Shown here: one piece after another, positions 5,051 through 13,618 of the stretch
Position numbering within the stretch: the stretch's first letter is position 1
Layout: every line of letters starts with the position of its first letter
NCBI GenBank assembly: GCA_031270565.1
Contig: JAISXJ010000058.1
Location: 1 to 16,506 of the forward strand
Source of the DNA: Prevotellaceae bacterium
GTDB lineage: Bacteria > Bacteroidota > Bacteroidia > Bacteroidales > Paludibacteraceae
Reading direction: 5' to 3'
DNA length: 16,506 nucleotides
Translations under genes and position numbers: made by a program
Notes under the pieces: model-generated
What the model was told of the DNA's origin: nothing
Seen by the model: only the letters and a program-made list of their open reading frames with translations
The model's database searches: none

Positions 5051-7162
5051 ATGAATAAGCTGTTACTCGCTCTCTCTCTGCTTCTGCTAAGCGCAGTGGC
5101 AACGGCTCAATCCTGTCCAACTAAAAATATCGGGGGCATCAATTATTATGTTTACACCGTTGAAGCAGGTGAAGGACTTTTTGCGGTTGGACGCAAGTTT
5201 GGCGTCTCGCAGGCACAGTTGCACGAGAGTAATCCGCATTTGCGGGAGGGTCTGAAAGTCGGACAAACACTTTTAATTCCCGTTGCCGTTACCTCAGTCA
5301 CGGCTCTACAACCGGATATTACCTCTGCCAATTATACCGAACATACGGTAGTGGCGCAACAGACGCTTTATGCCATATCAAAAATATACGGCGTTTCTGT
5401 AGAAGCTATTATCGCGTTCAATGCATTAAGTTCCGAGAAAATTCAAGTCGGACAACTGCTAAAAATTCCTGTTGCCAATCCCAAACAGGTAACGCCTCAA
5501 ACGACAGCGAAAAAAAAAACAGTTACCCATGAAGTTCGTGCGCGGGAAACGCTTTACAGCATCAGTAAGAAGTATCATATCTCCATAAATGAGTTGGTCG
5601 AGGCAAATCCGAATGTTGCTAACGGCGTCAACAAAGGCGATGTGCTACACATTCCTGTTGCCGGAGAAGAGCCGGCGCCCGCTGTTGCACCGTCAGGCAA
5701 GAGCGTTACCGGTCAGCCGAATGAAACGGGTGTAAACCAATCCGGCATCAGGCATGTTGTGAAACAGGGCGAAACGCTGTATGGCATCAGTCGCCGGTAT
5801 GAGCTGGATGTGGCAACGCTTACGGAAGCCAATCCGCAATCCGCAAAGGGTATCAAAACAGGCGATATTCTTGTTATACCTGCACAATCCGTTTCGCCTC
5901 CTGAGCCTCAATCCGGCATACCGTTTCAGACAACCGTTCATATAGTGAGCGACCACGAAACGCTTTACAGCATCAGTAAAATGTATGGCTTGTCCATCAG
6001 TGAGCTGTTATCCATTAACAAAGAGATAAAAGAGACCATTAAAGCCGGCGACATTCTTCAAGTTCCCCTGCGGCTAACGAGTACGACCAATGCAGCCGTT
6101 TACGACAATTTTGTTACTCCATTAGCCAATAAACCGCATCTTAAAGTCGCTGTTCTTATGGCATTCATGTCCGATATTGCCAATCTGGACGGCAGTGGCG
6201 ACAGGTTTATCGAATTTTACAAAGGCGTATTGATTGCTCTTGAGAGGATAAAGAAAAACGGTGTGTCCATAGAGCTACACGTCTATGATGTCGGCAGATC
6301 CACAACAGCGCTTGATACACTATTAAAGAAACCGGAGATGCTTGTCGATTTGATTATTGGTCCCGTCTTTCCCGAACAGGTGTCGTTAGTATCCGATTTT
6401 GCGCGACAAAACGGGATTTATACGGTAACGCCCTTTACTTCGCATATAGAAAAACGGGACAAACATCATCATCTGTTCCAGTTCAATCCTTCTTTTGAGG
6501 AGTTGTTTACAACCATTGCCGAACAGCTGACAAGACTTTATGCCAAACATACCTTTGTGATAGCCCGTTTCAACGGAGCGGCAGACAGCAAAGGCAATCT
6601 GTTTGCCAATGCCTTGCGACAGACATTAAACAGCAACCGAATGGCTGTGCACGATATTTTTATCACACCTGACAACGCAGATACGCTTAAAACGCTAATC
6701 GGAAACAAGAAAACGGTTCTGATTTTAGCTTCAAACGAGCAAGCTGACGTGCAGCCGGTGATACCGCGCATCAAAGATTTGGCGCTCAATGCCTGTACCG
6801 TGTGGGGATTTGAAGAGTGGCGCGACCTGCTGACCGTTTTCTCTGATGCCTGTTATTATTCATTATTCTATTCGGGAGAAACGGAGGCTTACAGCCAAAC
6901 ATACCATCGCTGGTTTGGTCGCCGCCTCAGAACGGGTAAACCTCTCTACGACCTGATTGGCTATGATATTACCTATTATTTCTGTTCGGGGATATACAAA
7001 GCCGATAATAGCGTTACGCTGCGCCTGCAGCCGAATATCCCTATGTTGCAATCGCGGTTTAATTTTGTTCAGGAAAGTGCGACAGGGCTTTATGTCAATC
7101 GCAGTTACTGTCTGATACGCTGGAACGGACAATCGTTTGAACAACCTGTGTTTTACGAATAA
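5051..7162 (+). CDS. LysM-repeat envelope protein with periplasmic-binding-like C-terminus
   Basis: This 703-residue exported protein starts with a signal peptide (1-20, ending ATAQ, no lipobox cysteine). Five LysM modules follow at about 34-78, 97-141, 159-203, 234-278 and 296-340. Each has the ETLYSIS-type first helix and ends in a GDxLxIPV-type strand. LysM binds the glycan backbone of peptidoglycan, so the protein should sit in the periplasm against the wall. Residues about 365-703 look like a type I periplasmic-binding fold (KVAVLMAFMSD at the start, LIIGPVFPEQV, a VLILASN-type strand later), without evidence for a ligand. Modules 3-5 are more alike than the first, which lacks the canonical GETLY and has GEGLF. 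The outer-membrane gene begins six bases after the stop, so the two are co-transcribed and probably act together in the envelope. Confidence 0.85.
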   Translation: MNKLLLALSLLLLSAVATAQSCPTKNIGGINYYVYTVEAGEGLFAVGRKFGVSQAQLHESNPHLREGLKVGQTLLIPVAVTSVTALQPDITSANYTEHTVVAQQTLYAISKIYGVSVEAIIAFNALSSEKIQVGQLLKIPVANPKQVTPQTTAKKKTVTHEVRARETLYSISKKYHISINELVEANPNVANGVNKGDVLHIPVAGEEPAPAVAPSGKSVTGQPNETGVNQSGIRHVVKQGETLYGISRRYELDVATLTEANPQSAKGIKTGDILVIPAQSVSPPEPQSGIPFQTTVHIVSDHETLYSISKMYGLSISELLSINKEIKETIKAGDILQVPLRLTSTTNAAVYDNFVTPLANKPHLKVAVLMAFMSDIANLDGSGDRFIEFYKGVLIALERIKKNGVSIELHVYDVGRSTTALDTLLKKPEMLVDLIIGPVFPEQVSLVSDFARQNGIYTVTPFTSHIEKRDKHHHLFQFNPSFEELFTTIAEQLTRLYAKHTFVIARFNGAADSKGNLFANALRQTLNSNRMAVHDIFITPDNADTLKTLIGNKKTVLILASNEQADVQPVIPRIKDLALNACTVWGFEEWRDLLTVFSDACYYSLFYSGETEAYSQTYHRWFGRRLRTGKPLYDLIGYDITYYFCSGIYKADNSVTLRLQPNIPMLQSRFNFVQESATGLYVNRSYCLIRWNGQSFEQPVFYE

Positions 7163-7168
7163 ACGCCA

Positions 7169-7813
7169 ATGAGACACATATACTTCCTTTGCCTTCTGTT
7201 ACTTTTGCCGCTCTCGACGGAGGCACAACTCAATTACAACACAGGCGCGGAAACAGTTTTTGGGGGACGTGCCGGAGCAACGCTCTCTTCCGTATCGTTT
7301 TTTCCGTCGGTGGAGGCTACCGGATGGCTGCCCGGAGTAGAAGCAGGCGTGATGTTTCGTTACTGCGGTGAAAAATATCTGGCGTTTCAGATGGAAGCAA
7401 ACTTTATGCAGCGAGGCTGGCACGAACAGGACTCCGGCTACATCTTTTCGCGGCAATTCAACTACCTGCAACTGCCTCTGCTGACCCACCTGTTTATCGG
7501 GAAAAAGAGTGTCAGATGGTTTTTGAATCTGGGACCAAACATTGGGATTCTCCTCTCCGAAAGCAGTACACCTGTTCCGAATGAGCCGCAGGCACAACAT
7601 ACCGAGCCGGTCAAATCGCGGTTTGATTATGGCATTGGCGCCGGCACGGGCATTGAAATCCATACTAAACGCGCCGGAATCTACCAGTTAGAGGGACGTT
7701 ATACCATTGGCTTGGGCAATCTGTTTGCCAGTACGGTCGCCAACAGTTTCAGACGCTCGGCAAACCGGAACTTCAGCCTGACAGTGGCGGTGCTGTTTCC
7801 TGTAAAGAAGTGA
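7169..7813 (+). CDS. Outer-membrane beta-barrel protein (PorT-like family)
   Basis: The product has 214 residues with a signal peptide of about 20 (MRHIYFLCLLLLLPLSTEAQ). The mature part alternates polar and hydrophobic residues with many Gly, Tyr and Phe, as in small outer-membrane barrels, for example YLAFQMEANFMQRGW, FNYLQLPLLTHLF, WFLNLGPNIGILLS and FSLTVAVLFPVKK. The pattern LQLPLL...FLNLGPNIG is typical of the Bacteroidota 'outer membrane protein beta-barrel'/PorT-like family. There is no sign of a specific substrate. It lies six bases after the LysM gene and 18 bases before the helicase gene, so it is the middle gene of an operon. Confidence 0.8.
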   Translation: MRHIYFLCLLLLLPLSTEAQLNYNTGAETVFGGRAGATLSSVSFFPSVEATGWLPGVEAGVMFRYCGEKYLAFQMEANFMQRGWHEQDSGYIFSRQFNYLQLPLLTHLFIGKKSVRWFLNLGPNIGILLSESSTPVPNEPQAQHTEPVKSRFDYGIGAGTGIEIHTKRAGIYQLEGRYTIGLGNLFASTVANSFRRSANRNFSLTVAVLFPVKK

Positions 7814-7831
7814 TTACTGCCGGTTTTATCT

Positions 7832-10800
7832 ATGTCAAATTTCTTAATATATAAAGCGTCGGCGGGGTCGGGCAAGACCTACAATTTAGCGGTGCAGTAT
7901 ATCCGGCAATTGCTTTCGGCAACGGCGGGACAAGCACACCGTCATATCCTTGCCGTTACATTTACCAAAGACGCAACTTCTGAGATGAAAGCCCGCATCA
8001 TTGCCGAACTCTATGGTCTGGCAATGCGTTTGCCGGAGAGTGCGGGTTTTATGCACGCCCTGCGGGAACAGTCGGACGAGAAACTCTCCGATGAAGAGAC
8101 AAGTCTGCGGGCGCGGCACGCTTTGAGCGCCATCCTGCACGATTACAGTCGCTTTCACGTGGCGACCATCGACAGTTTTTTTCAGCAGGTATTGCGCAAT
8201 CTGGCGCGGGAACTTGGCAAAGGGTCGCGGTTTAATATTGAAATGAACACCGTGAAAGCCGTTGACGACGCCGTTACTGCCTTGCTGGAACGCTCCAATA
8301 CCGATGCCGAACTGCTGGGATGGATTACCGACTATCTCAAAGAAAAACTCGCTCTGGGCAACAGTTGGCGCATCGACAAAGATTTGAAGCGTTTCGGACA
8401 GCATATCTTTAATGAAACCTTTCAGGCACACGAGCCGGAGTTTCGACGGCAGAACGCAGAACAGCCTCACCAAATCCGCGACGCTATTCGTCAATGTCGC
8501 CGAATCAGACGGACATTTGAGGAGGAAATGAAACGCTTTGCCGGACGCTTCTTTCAGATATTAGAGGGAAATGGCATCTCCGGCAACATGTTTGCGGGTG
8601 GCAGCGTTGCCAAAGCGGGACATATTGTCAGTTATTTCAAAAAAATTGAGGCAGGCGCCTTTTTGCCCGATATTCGTAACCTGACTGTGGAGAAATGTTT
8701 AGACGACCCGCAGGCATGGGTGGCAAAGAACAAGCCCGACCGCGAAGCGATTATTGCGGTGGTAACAACCCACCTGCAACCGCTGCTTATTGAGACGGAG
8801 ACATTTCGGAATAACCGTCTGGCAGAATATACCTCCGCAAAACTGCTGCTGAAAAACATTCATCAACTGGCGCTACTGGAGTATATCTCCGAAGAGCTGG
8901 ATACCCAGAATCGCGAAAACAACCGCTTTATGCTCTCACACACCGCCATGCTGCTCAACCGTATGATTGACCGGCAGCGCGACGCGGCATTTATCTATGA
9001 AAAAATCGACGCCGAGATTGCGCACGTGATGATTGATGAGTTTCAGGACACGTCCCACCTGCAATGGGAGAACTTTCGCGCTCTGCTCGCCGAAATGATT
9101 GCTTCAAACAATTTCAGTCTCCTTGTGGGCGATGTCAAACAGTCCATTTACCGCTGGCGAAATAGCGATTGGCGCATCTTAAACAACATTGAGCAGGAAC
9201 TGCCGCACTTCGAGCAGCGTTTTTTGAACGTCAATTATCGTAGCGCCAAACGTGTTGTAACGTTCAACAATACCCTCTTCTCGACGATGTCGGAACTTTT
9301 AGCACGGGCTTTTGAGGAACACAATGGCGTTACGGATGGCAATAATCCGTTTCGCAAAGCCTACGCCGATGTAGCGCAGACGCCGGCAAACAGCCTTGAG
9401 GCGGGGTATGTGTCGGTGGATTTTTGTAAAGCGGACAAAGAGAGCGGCATATCATACGCCGATGCCGTCATGGAAACGCTTATAGAGCGCTTGAAAGAGC
9501 TTTATGCCGCCGGCGTGCAGGCGGCGGATGTGTGTATTCTATGCCGGAAAAACAGTTCGTTGCGTGCCATTGCCGACAGGCTCGCAGCGTGCAGGCAAAG
9601 CCATCCCGAAATGGCGGCGGCACACTATTTTGATGTCGTCTCGGCGGATGCCTTTCAAATGGCATCGTCGGTGGCATTGCAGATTATTGTGTCGGCGTTA
9701 CGCGCTGTTGCCGCGCCGGACAATATCGTGCCGCGTGCTGAAGTCTGTCTGCTTTGGCAACGTACTTTTGCCGCCGGAGCGGAACAGATGCCCGCTATGC
9801 ACGCAACGGCGATGGATGCACTTCTGCCGGAAGGATTTCATGACCTGCAGCGACTTGCCGTGATGCCTCTTTATGAACTGGTCATTGAACTCTATCATCT
9901 CTTCTCACTGCAAAGGGTATCGGGACAGGCGGCTTATCTCTATGCCTTTATGGATGGCTTGACTGCCTATTTACAGCAACATCCGTCGGACATTACCGCC
10001 TTTGTGGAATATTGGGACGAGGAGCTTTCGCTCCAGCCGGTGGCAACCGACACAGCCCCGTCGGGCATTCGTGCAATGACCATTCACAAGGCAAAGGGGT
10101 TGCAGTTTCATACCGTGATTGTGCCTTTCTGTGACTGGGGAATGGCGGACAAATCCTCGCCGATGCGCGAAAATCTGGTCTGGTGTATGCCCAGCGTCCC
10201 CCCGTTCGATTTAGCCATATTGCCGATTGATTACAGCAGGGAAATGGCTTATTCCTGTTTTGAAGCCGAATTTCGTCAGGAAACGGCGCTGTTGTGGATG
10301 GACAACCTGAATGTGCTTTACGTAGCTCTTACCCGTGCCGGACAAAATTTGATGATTCTTGCAAAACAGCCCGCTAAGGCGCCTAAAAATCTGCATATAG
10401 CGGATATGATTTATGCCGCACTGCCGGATGCCAACGGAGAAGAAGTTTTTCGGACGGGAACAATCGTGCCTTCCCAAACGGAGAAAAAAGCCGGCGCGAC
10501 AGGTTTCTTCAAGTCCGGACAGATGAACTCTGTTACCGTGCATTTCCCAATGTCCATGCCGGAGCGCGAGGGGACAGCCTTTTTGCCTTCAAATCAGGCG
10601 AAGCTGTTTGTGCAGGGCGAGCAGGAGAGCCTTCGTGCGCATTATATTCAGCAGGGAAATGTGTTTCACGCACTTTTTGCCGCAATAAACACGTTGAACG
10701 ACATTCCGGAGGCTGTCGAGGCTTTGGCGCGACAGGGGGTCATTGCCGGTGATACAAGGGAGAAATACCGCTGTCAAATGACGGATATGATTACCTCATC

Positions 10801-11074
10801 CCATGTGGAAACGTGGTTTTCGGGTAAATATCAACTCTTCAATGAGTGTCAAATTCTCACGCGCACCGCCGAAAACCGGTTACTTGTCCGGCGTCCCGAC
10901 CGGGTTATGACCTCGCCGGACGAGACAATTGTGATTGACTATAAGTTTGGCACGCCGCACGCTGCACACCGTGAACAGGTCGCGGAATATGTCCGCCTGA
11001 TACGGCAAATGGGCTTTCCTGCCGTCAAAGGATATATCTGGTACGTTACTGCCAACGAAGTGGTCGGCTGTTGA
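7832..11074 (+). CDS. addA: AddA/RecB-type UvrD-family helicase-nuclease
   Basis: This 1080-residue protein carries the full superfamily 1A helicase set: Walker A ASAGSGKT (9-16), FTKDATSEMK as motif Ia, DEFQDTS (402-408) as motif II, VGDVKQSIYRW (about 432-442) as motif III, NYRS as motif IV, TIHKAKGLQF (from about 750) as motif V and YVALTRA (about 829-835) as motif VI. The C-terminus is a RecB-type PD-(D/E)XK nuclease: GNVFHALF supplies the upstream His, DRV (about 1023) the first acid and DYK (1036-1038) the catalytic Asp and Lys. It would resect double-strand breaks as the A subunit of an AddAB-type complex, making ends for RecA. The start at 7832 places the Walker A just inside the N-terminus, as in the family. 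No addB partner is present on either side. The gene rides behind two envelope genes, an unrelated context. Confidence 0.88.
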   Translation: MSNFLIYKASAGSGKTYNLAVQYIRQLLSATAGQAHRHILAVTFTKDATSEMKARIIAELYGLAMRLPESAGFMHALREQSDEKLSDEETSLRARHALSAILHDYSRFHVATIDSFFQQVLRNLARELGKGSRFNIEMNTVKAVDDAVTALLERSNTDAELLGWITDYLKEKLALGNSWRIDKDLKRFGQHIFNETFQAHEPEFRRQNAEQPHQIRDAIRQCRRIRRTFEEEMKRFAGRFFQILEGNGISGNMFAGGSVAKAGHIVSYFKKIEAGAFLPDIRNLTVEKCLDDPQAWVAKNKPDREAIIAVVTTHLQPLLIETETFRNNRLAEYTSAKLLLKNIHQLALLEYISEELDTQNRENNRFMLSHTAMLLNRMIDRQRDAAFIYEKIDAEIAHVMIDEFQDTSHLQWENFRALLAEMIASNNFSLLVGDVKQSIYRWRNSDWRILNNIEQELPHFEQRFLNVNYRSAKRVVTFNNTLFSTMSELLARAFEEHNGVTDGNNPFRKAYADVAQTPANSLEAGYVSVDFCKADKESGISYADAVMETLIERLKELYAAGVQAADVCILCRKNSSLRAIADRLAACRQSHPEMAAAHYFDVVSADAFQMASSVALQIIVSALRAVAAPDNIVPRAEVCLLWQRTFAAGAEQMPAMHATAMDALLPEGFHDLQRLAVMPLYELVIELYHLFSLQRVSGQAAYLYAFMDGLTAYLQQHPSDITAFVEYWDEELSLQPVATDTAPSGIRAMTIHKAKGLQFHTVIVPFCDWGMADKSSPMRENLVWCMPSVPPFDLAILPIDYSREMAYSCFEAEFRQETALLWMDNLNVLYVALTRAGQNLMILAKQPAKAPKNLHIADMIYAALPDANGEEVFRTGTIVPSQTEKKAGATGFFKSGQMNSVTVHFPMSMPEREGTAFLPSNQAKLFVQGEQESLRAHYIQQGNVFHALFAAINTLNDIPEAVEALARQGVIAGDTREKYRCQMTDMITSSHVETWFSGKYQLFNECQILTRTAENRLLVRRPDRVMTSPDETIVIDYKFGTPHAAHREQVAEYVRLIRQMGFPAVKGYIWYVTANEVVGC

Positions 11075-11120
11075 TAAATCAGTTTCCTCTCACACATCTT
11101 TTGTTTACGCTTATTCCCCG

Positions 11121-11320
11121 CTCCCACAGATTTGTAATCTGTGGTTTGCTTGTTAAAGCAATCCGTTTTCTCCCCCTCGTTTGTAACGAGGGGGAAATGG
11201 TAAGTCGTTTATAAACGACCGACCAATAACTCCTCGTCAGAGACGAGGAGTAGTGGAGACTCATATTCTATATCTTTTCATTGTTCTTACCGAACAAACC
11301 ACAGATTACAAATCTGCGGT
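11121..11320. repeat. Cluster of consecutive short hairpins with different stems
   Basis: In order: CCACAGATT-tgt-AATCTGTGG (11124-11144), TTGCTT-gtta-AAGCAA (11146-11161), CCCCCTCGTT-tgt-AACGAGGGGG (11172-11194), palindrome GTCGTTTATAAACGAC (11204-11219), CTCCTCGTC-aga-GACGAGGAG (11230-11250), TTGTTC-ttacc-GAACAA (11281-11297) and ACCACAGATT-aca-AATCTGCGGT with one mismatch (11298-11320). The last resembles the first with the loop complemented. Bases 11227-11259 are identical to 15141-15173. Confidence 0.85.
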
Positions 11321-11368
11321 AGCGGAGAATATTTTTCATTGTTCATCATTCATTTTTCATTAAAAACA

Positions 11369-11392
11369 AAAAAGCCCCGCAAGGGGCTTTTT
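11369..11392 (-). terminator. Terminator of the first paralogue (bidirectional)
   Basis: AAAAAGCCCC (11369-11378) pairs with GGGGCTTTTT (11383-11392) around GCAA. The A/T ends give a T-tail on either strand. It lies 22 bases past the minus-strand stop and could also stop read-through from addA. Confidence 0.9.
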
Positions 11393-11414
11393 GTTTGGTC
11401 TTGAACGGATGAGA

Positions 11415-13259
11415 TTATAACGATTTCACACACCGCGTGTATCTTTGAGTATTAGTATCGGCCACGGGGCTGGAAGTGCCTGTAAAGAAACTCCACTGGT
11501 ACCGCCAGCCGCTCTTCTGCGCACTACTGCTCCAATAGGGCTTGCCAGTGCTTTGGTAGTCCATATTGCCAGTACCGGAATATGCGCCCTGTGCACTGGA
11601 AAGCGCATTATGTTTGGGCGAACCGTCTTGCAGATACCCCAACTCACCAATAGTGGGCAATCGCCACTCTCCCAGATACGCATGCTCAGCATTAATAACG
11701 TTAACATCGGAATTTGCACAGCTACTGTTTGCCGTACTCCATTTTGGAAAAGAGCCGTCATTCCTATGCCGATAATATACGCACAGATCATGGGCGGTAT
11801 CTCTAGTGACCCCTAAATCAATAAGCTGTGCATACGTATAGGAGGTACCATCACCAAATGTTCCATCCCCAGAAGGAGGATTCCTATGAACCCCACCCGG
11901 TATAATCACACCTGGACAACAGGTTACATCCCGAAACGTAACCGTCCTGTTTAACGTATAATTAGTAGGCCCCGTACATCCGTTAGCGCCGGTTATGGTT
12001 ACTATGGCGGTAATGGTTACGGTGGTTCCTACCGTAATGTTGACACGTTCGTCATACGTGAGGGTAAATTTGCTGGTATCCTTGCTGCCGCTTGTAGCAG
12101 AACTTATTACAGTACCGGTTGGAGTGGTAGCATAACTCCAAACCACATTGCTGATGTTGCCATAACCGGGACGTTGGCCGGAGGAGATGCCATATTCGTA
12201 AGAATGGCTGCTGCCCAGTCTCGTATTCACAGTATTTTCATCAGTAACATCAAAGCAATCACGTCCGTATATAGAAAGATAATGGGTTAAGGTGGTTGTG
12301 CCTACGGTTACTTTGGAGGAAGTTTTTGAAGTTACGGATACGCCATTAACGCTGCCGCTTACGGTAATATATGTATTGCTCTGATTGGTAGAGGTTGCAG
12401 TTATCGTATAATAATAATCCGGACTGCTAAAGCTGAGAGTACCGGAAGAATAAGTACTACCTCCCAGAAATGCTGTAATATTGGCAACGGAGAAATCACC
12501 CCAGCAATCATCCCACTCACTACCGGCTGGCTTCGAGATTTTAAACTTAACGAACCTGCAATTGGACATGGGGCTGAGCGTAATGTCTACGGCAGGCAGA
12601 TCAGGCCTGCTCACGGTTACTTTGGAGGAAGTTGTTGGAGTTACGGATACGCCATTAACGCTGCCGCCTACGATAATATATGTATTGCTCTGATTAGTCT
12701 TGGTTGCTTTTATCGTATAATAATAGTACGTACCGTCAAAACTGAGATTAGTGGCAGAAACAGTCTGTTCATCGCCGCCCAGATATGCTGTAATATTGGC
12801 AATGGAAAAATTATCCCAGAAAGTATCCCAGTCATTACTGGTTGGCTTCGATATTTTAAACGTAGCGACGTCGCTATTGACTGTGGGCGTAATGTCTACG
12901 GCAGGAAGAGGAACACGTCCATCGCCACCACCCGTATAATTCCACTTGTTGCCGTCCCAAAGATAGAGACCGCCTCCGTTAGGCGCAAGGAAATCGTTGG
13001 TGTTCCAGACAATCATCCCCGCCAACGCCTGAGGATTGGAAATAGCGCCCGCATTTGGAAAGGTAGCGGGAATTTCGTCCAACGCTGTCAGCTCTACATT
13101 CGAGAGCAGCAGCCCGCCCTTAGTCGTACTGTTCAAGTCAAGTATAGCGCCTTTTTTAGGTTCTGTACCGCCGCCAATCGTTACCTGCGCCGCCATAAAT
13201 GGCGCTACGCTTAGAAATGCTGCTGTGAAAGCAGCGAAAAGAAAAAGATTAGTTTTCAT
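11415..13259 (-). CDS. Secreted modular protein with DUF1566/Lcl_C-type C-terminal domain (paralogue 1)
   Basis: The product has 614 residues from the ATG at 13259. That start is chosen over one three codons upstream because MKTNLFLFAA is shared with paralogue 2. Residues 1-25 form a signal peptide ending AAQ. Residues 26-115 form a head module (VTIGGG...GAILDLNSTTKGG...WNTND...LYLWDGNKWNYTGG). Two tandem copies of a 103-residue, Thr/Ser/Asn-rich module follow (118-220 and 221-323). An Ig-like stretch follows (about 326-446), then from about 468 a domain with EWRLPTIGEL, YWSSS and a final RCVKSL, the hallmarks of DUF1566/Lcl_C and FISUMP lectin-like folds. It is probably surface-exposed or secreted and adhesive. 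The binding target is unknown. No type IX sorting domain is visible. Confidence 0.75.
   Translation of the reverse strand: MKTNLFLFAAFTAAFLSVAPFMAAQVTIGGGTEPKKGAILDLNSTTKGGLLLSNVELTALDEIPATFPNAGAISNPQALAGMIVWNTNDFLAPNGGGLYLWDGNKWNYTGGGDGRVPLPAVDITPTVNSDVATFKISKPTSNDWDTFWDNFSIANITAYLGGDEQTVSATNLSFDGTYYYYTIKATKTNQSNTYIIVGGSVNGVSVTPTTSSKVTVSRPDLPAVDITLSPMSNCRFVKFKISKPAGSEWDDCWGDFSVANITAFLGGSTYSSGTLSFSSPDYYYTITATSTNQSNTYITVSGSVNGVSVTSKTSSKVTVGTTTLTHYLSIYGRDCFDVTDENTVNTRLGSSHSYEYGISSGQRPGYGNISNVVWSYATTPTGTVISSATSGSKDTSKFTLTYDERVNITVGTTVTITAIVTITGANGCTGPTNYTLNRTVTFRDVTCCPGVIIPGGVHRNPPSGDGTFGDGTSYTYAQLIDLGVTRDTAHDLCVYYRHRNDGSFPKWSTANSSCANSDVNVINAEHAYLGEWRLPTIGELGYLQDGSPKHNALSSAQGAYSGTGNMDYQSTGKPYWSSSAQKSGWRYQWSFFTGTSSPVADTNTQRYTRCVKSL
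12291..12599 (-). repeat. In-frame tandem duplication, second copy
   Basis: This encodes residues 221-323 of paralogue 1. It is offset exactly 309 bases from the first copy and strongly similar at the DNA level over its 3' part, for example GGTTACTTTGGAGGAAGTT at 12306 and 12615 on the plus strand. Confidence 0.85.
12600..12908 (-). repeat. In-frame tandem duplication, first copy
   Basis: This encodes residues 118-220 of paralogue 1. Both copies start LPAVDIT and end in a SSKVTV strand. The 5' halves have diverged more than the 3' halves. Confidence 0.85.
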
Positions 13260-13318
13260 AATAAACACGTTTTAAATTAATTGATAGATATAGTAATACA
13301 TAAATTAAGTTGTTAGTT
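13260..13318 (-). promoter_or_regulatory. Conserved upstream region of paralogue 1
   Basis: The bases before this start closely match those before paralogue 2 (15026-15088). Shared phrases on the plus strand are AACACGTTT, TAATTGATAGATATAGTA and CATAAATTAAGTTGT. It should contain the promoter, although no TAnnTTTG is seen. Confidence 0.6.
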
Positions 13319-13375
13319 TTTCGCGCCTTTGCGTTCTTTGTGTATCCCTTGCGTCTTTGCGGTAAAAATATTTAA

Positions 13376-13435
13376 TCTGCTCTCGCTGCTTAAAACGTTC
13401 AATAAATTTAGTCGTTTTGCGCGACTCGGCATAGT
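13376..13435. repeat. 60-bp direct repeat, copy 1
   Basis: It begins TCTGCTCTCGCTGCTTAAAA and ends GACTCGGCATAGT. It is identical to 13450-13510 except for one extra T in that copy. A small GTCG...CGAC inverted pair lies in its right half. Confidence 0.9.
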
Positions 13436-13449
13436 CAAACAAGTTTGCC

Positions 13450-13510
13450 TCTGCTCTCGCTGCTTAAAACGTTCAATAAATTTAGTCGTTTTTGCGCGAC
13501 TCGGCATAGT
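13450..13510. repeat. 61-bp direct repeat, copy 2
   Basis: This is the second copy of 13376-13435, starting 74 bases further on. The near-identity suggests a recent duplication. Confidence 0.9.
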
Positions 13511-13514
13511 TGGC

Positions 13515-13545
13515 AGTGAATAGTTAATAACGAATAGTGAATAAT
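13515..13545 (+). repeat. Dispersed repeat copy
   Basis: AGTGAATAGTTAATAACGAA followed by TAGTGAATAAT is a variant of the dispersed element. Confidence 0.7.
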
Positions 13546-13618
13546 ATTTTTTTAGAGTTTAGAGTTTAGTTGTTTCTCAATTCGTAATTCGTAATTCTAA
13601 AATCTGTGTTCAAGACAC

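Larger units (their letters stand above)
11075..11414. other. Intergenic region between convergent genes, full of hairpins
   Basis: These 340 bases separate addA (plus) from the first paralogue (minus). They contain the hairpin cluster described separately, AT-rich filler with repeated TTCATTGTTC phrases (11277-11286 and 11337-11346) and a terminator at 11369-11392. No gene is visible. Confidence 0.8.
13319..13618. other. Intergenic region between the two paralogues
   Basis: There is no gene. It holds a CTTTGCG-rich tract (13325-13362, with GCGCCTTTGCGTTCTTTG), a 60-bp direct repeat in two copies, a dispersed repeat copy, TTTAGAGTTTAGAGTTTAG, and an AATTCGTAATTCGTAATT run. No hairpin terminator for the second paralogue is visible. 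Confidence 0.75.

Noticed and set aside
7886..8494. 202-codon minus-strand frame
   Set aside because: It lies antisense to the N-terminal part of addA, where helicase motifs prove the plus-strand frame.
13376..13510. Phage or integrative-element attachment sites
   Set aside because: The copies are only 14 bases apart with nothing between them, and no integrase is present.
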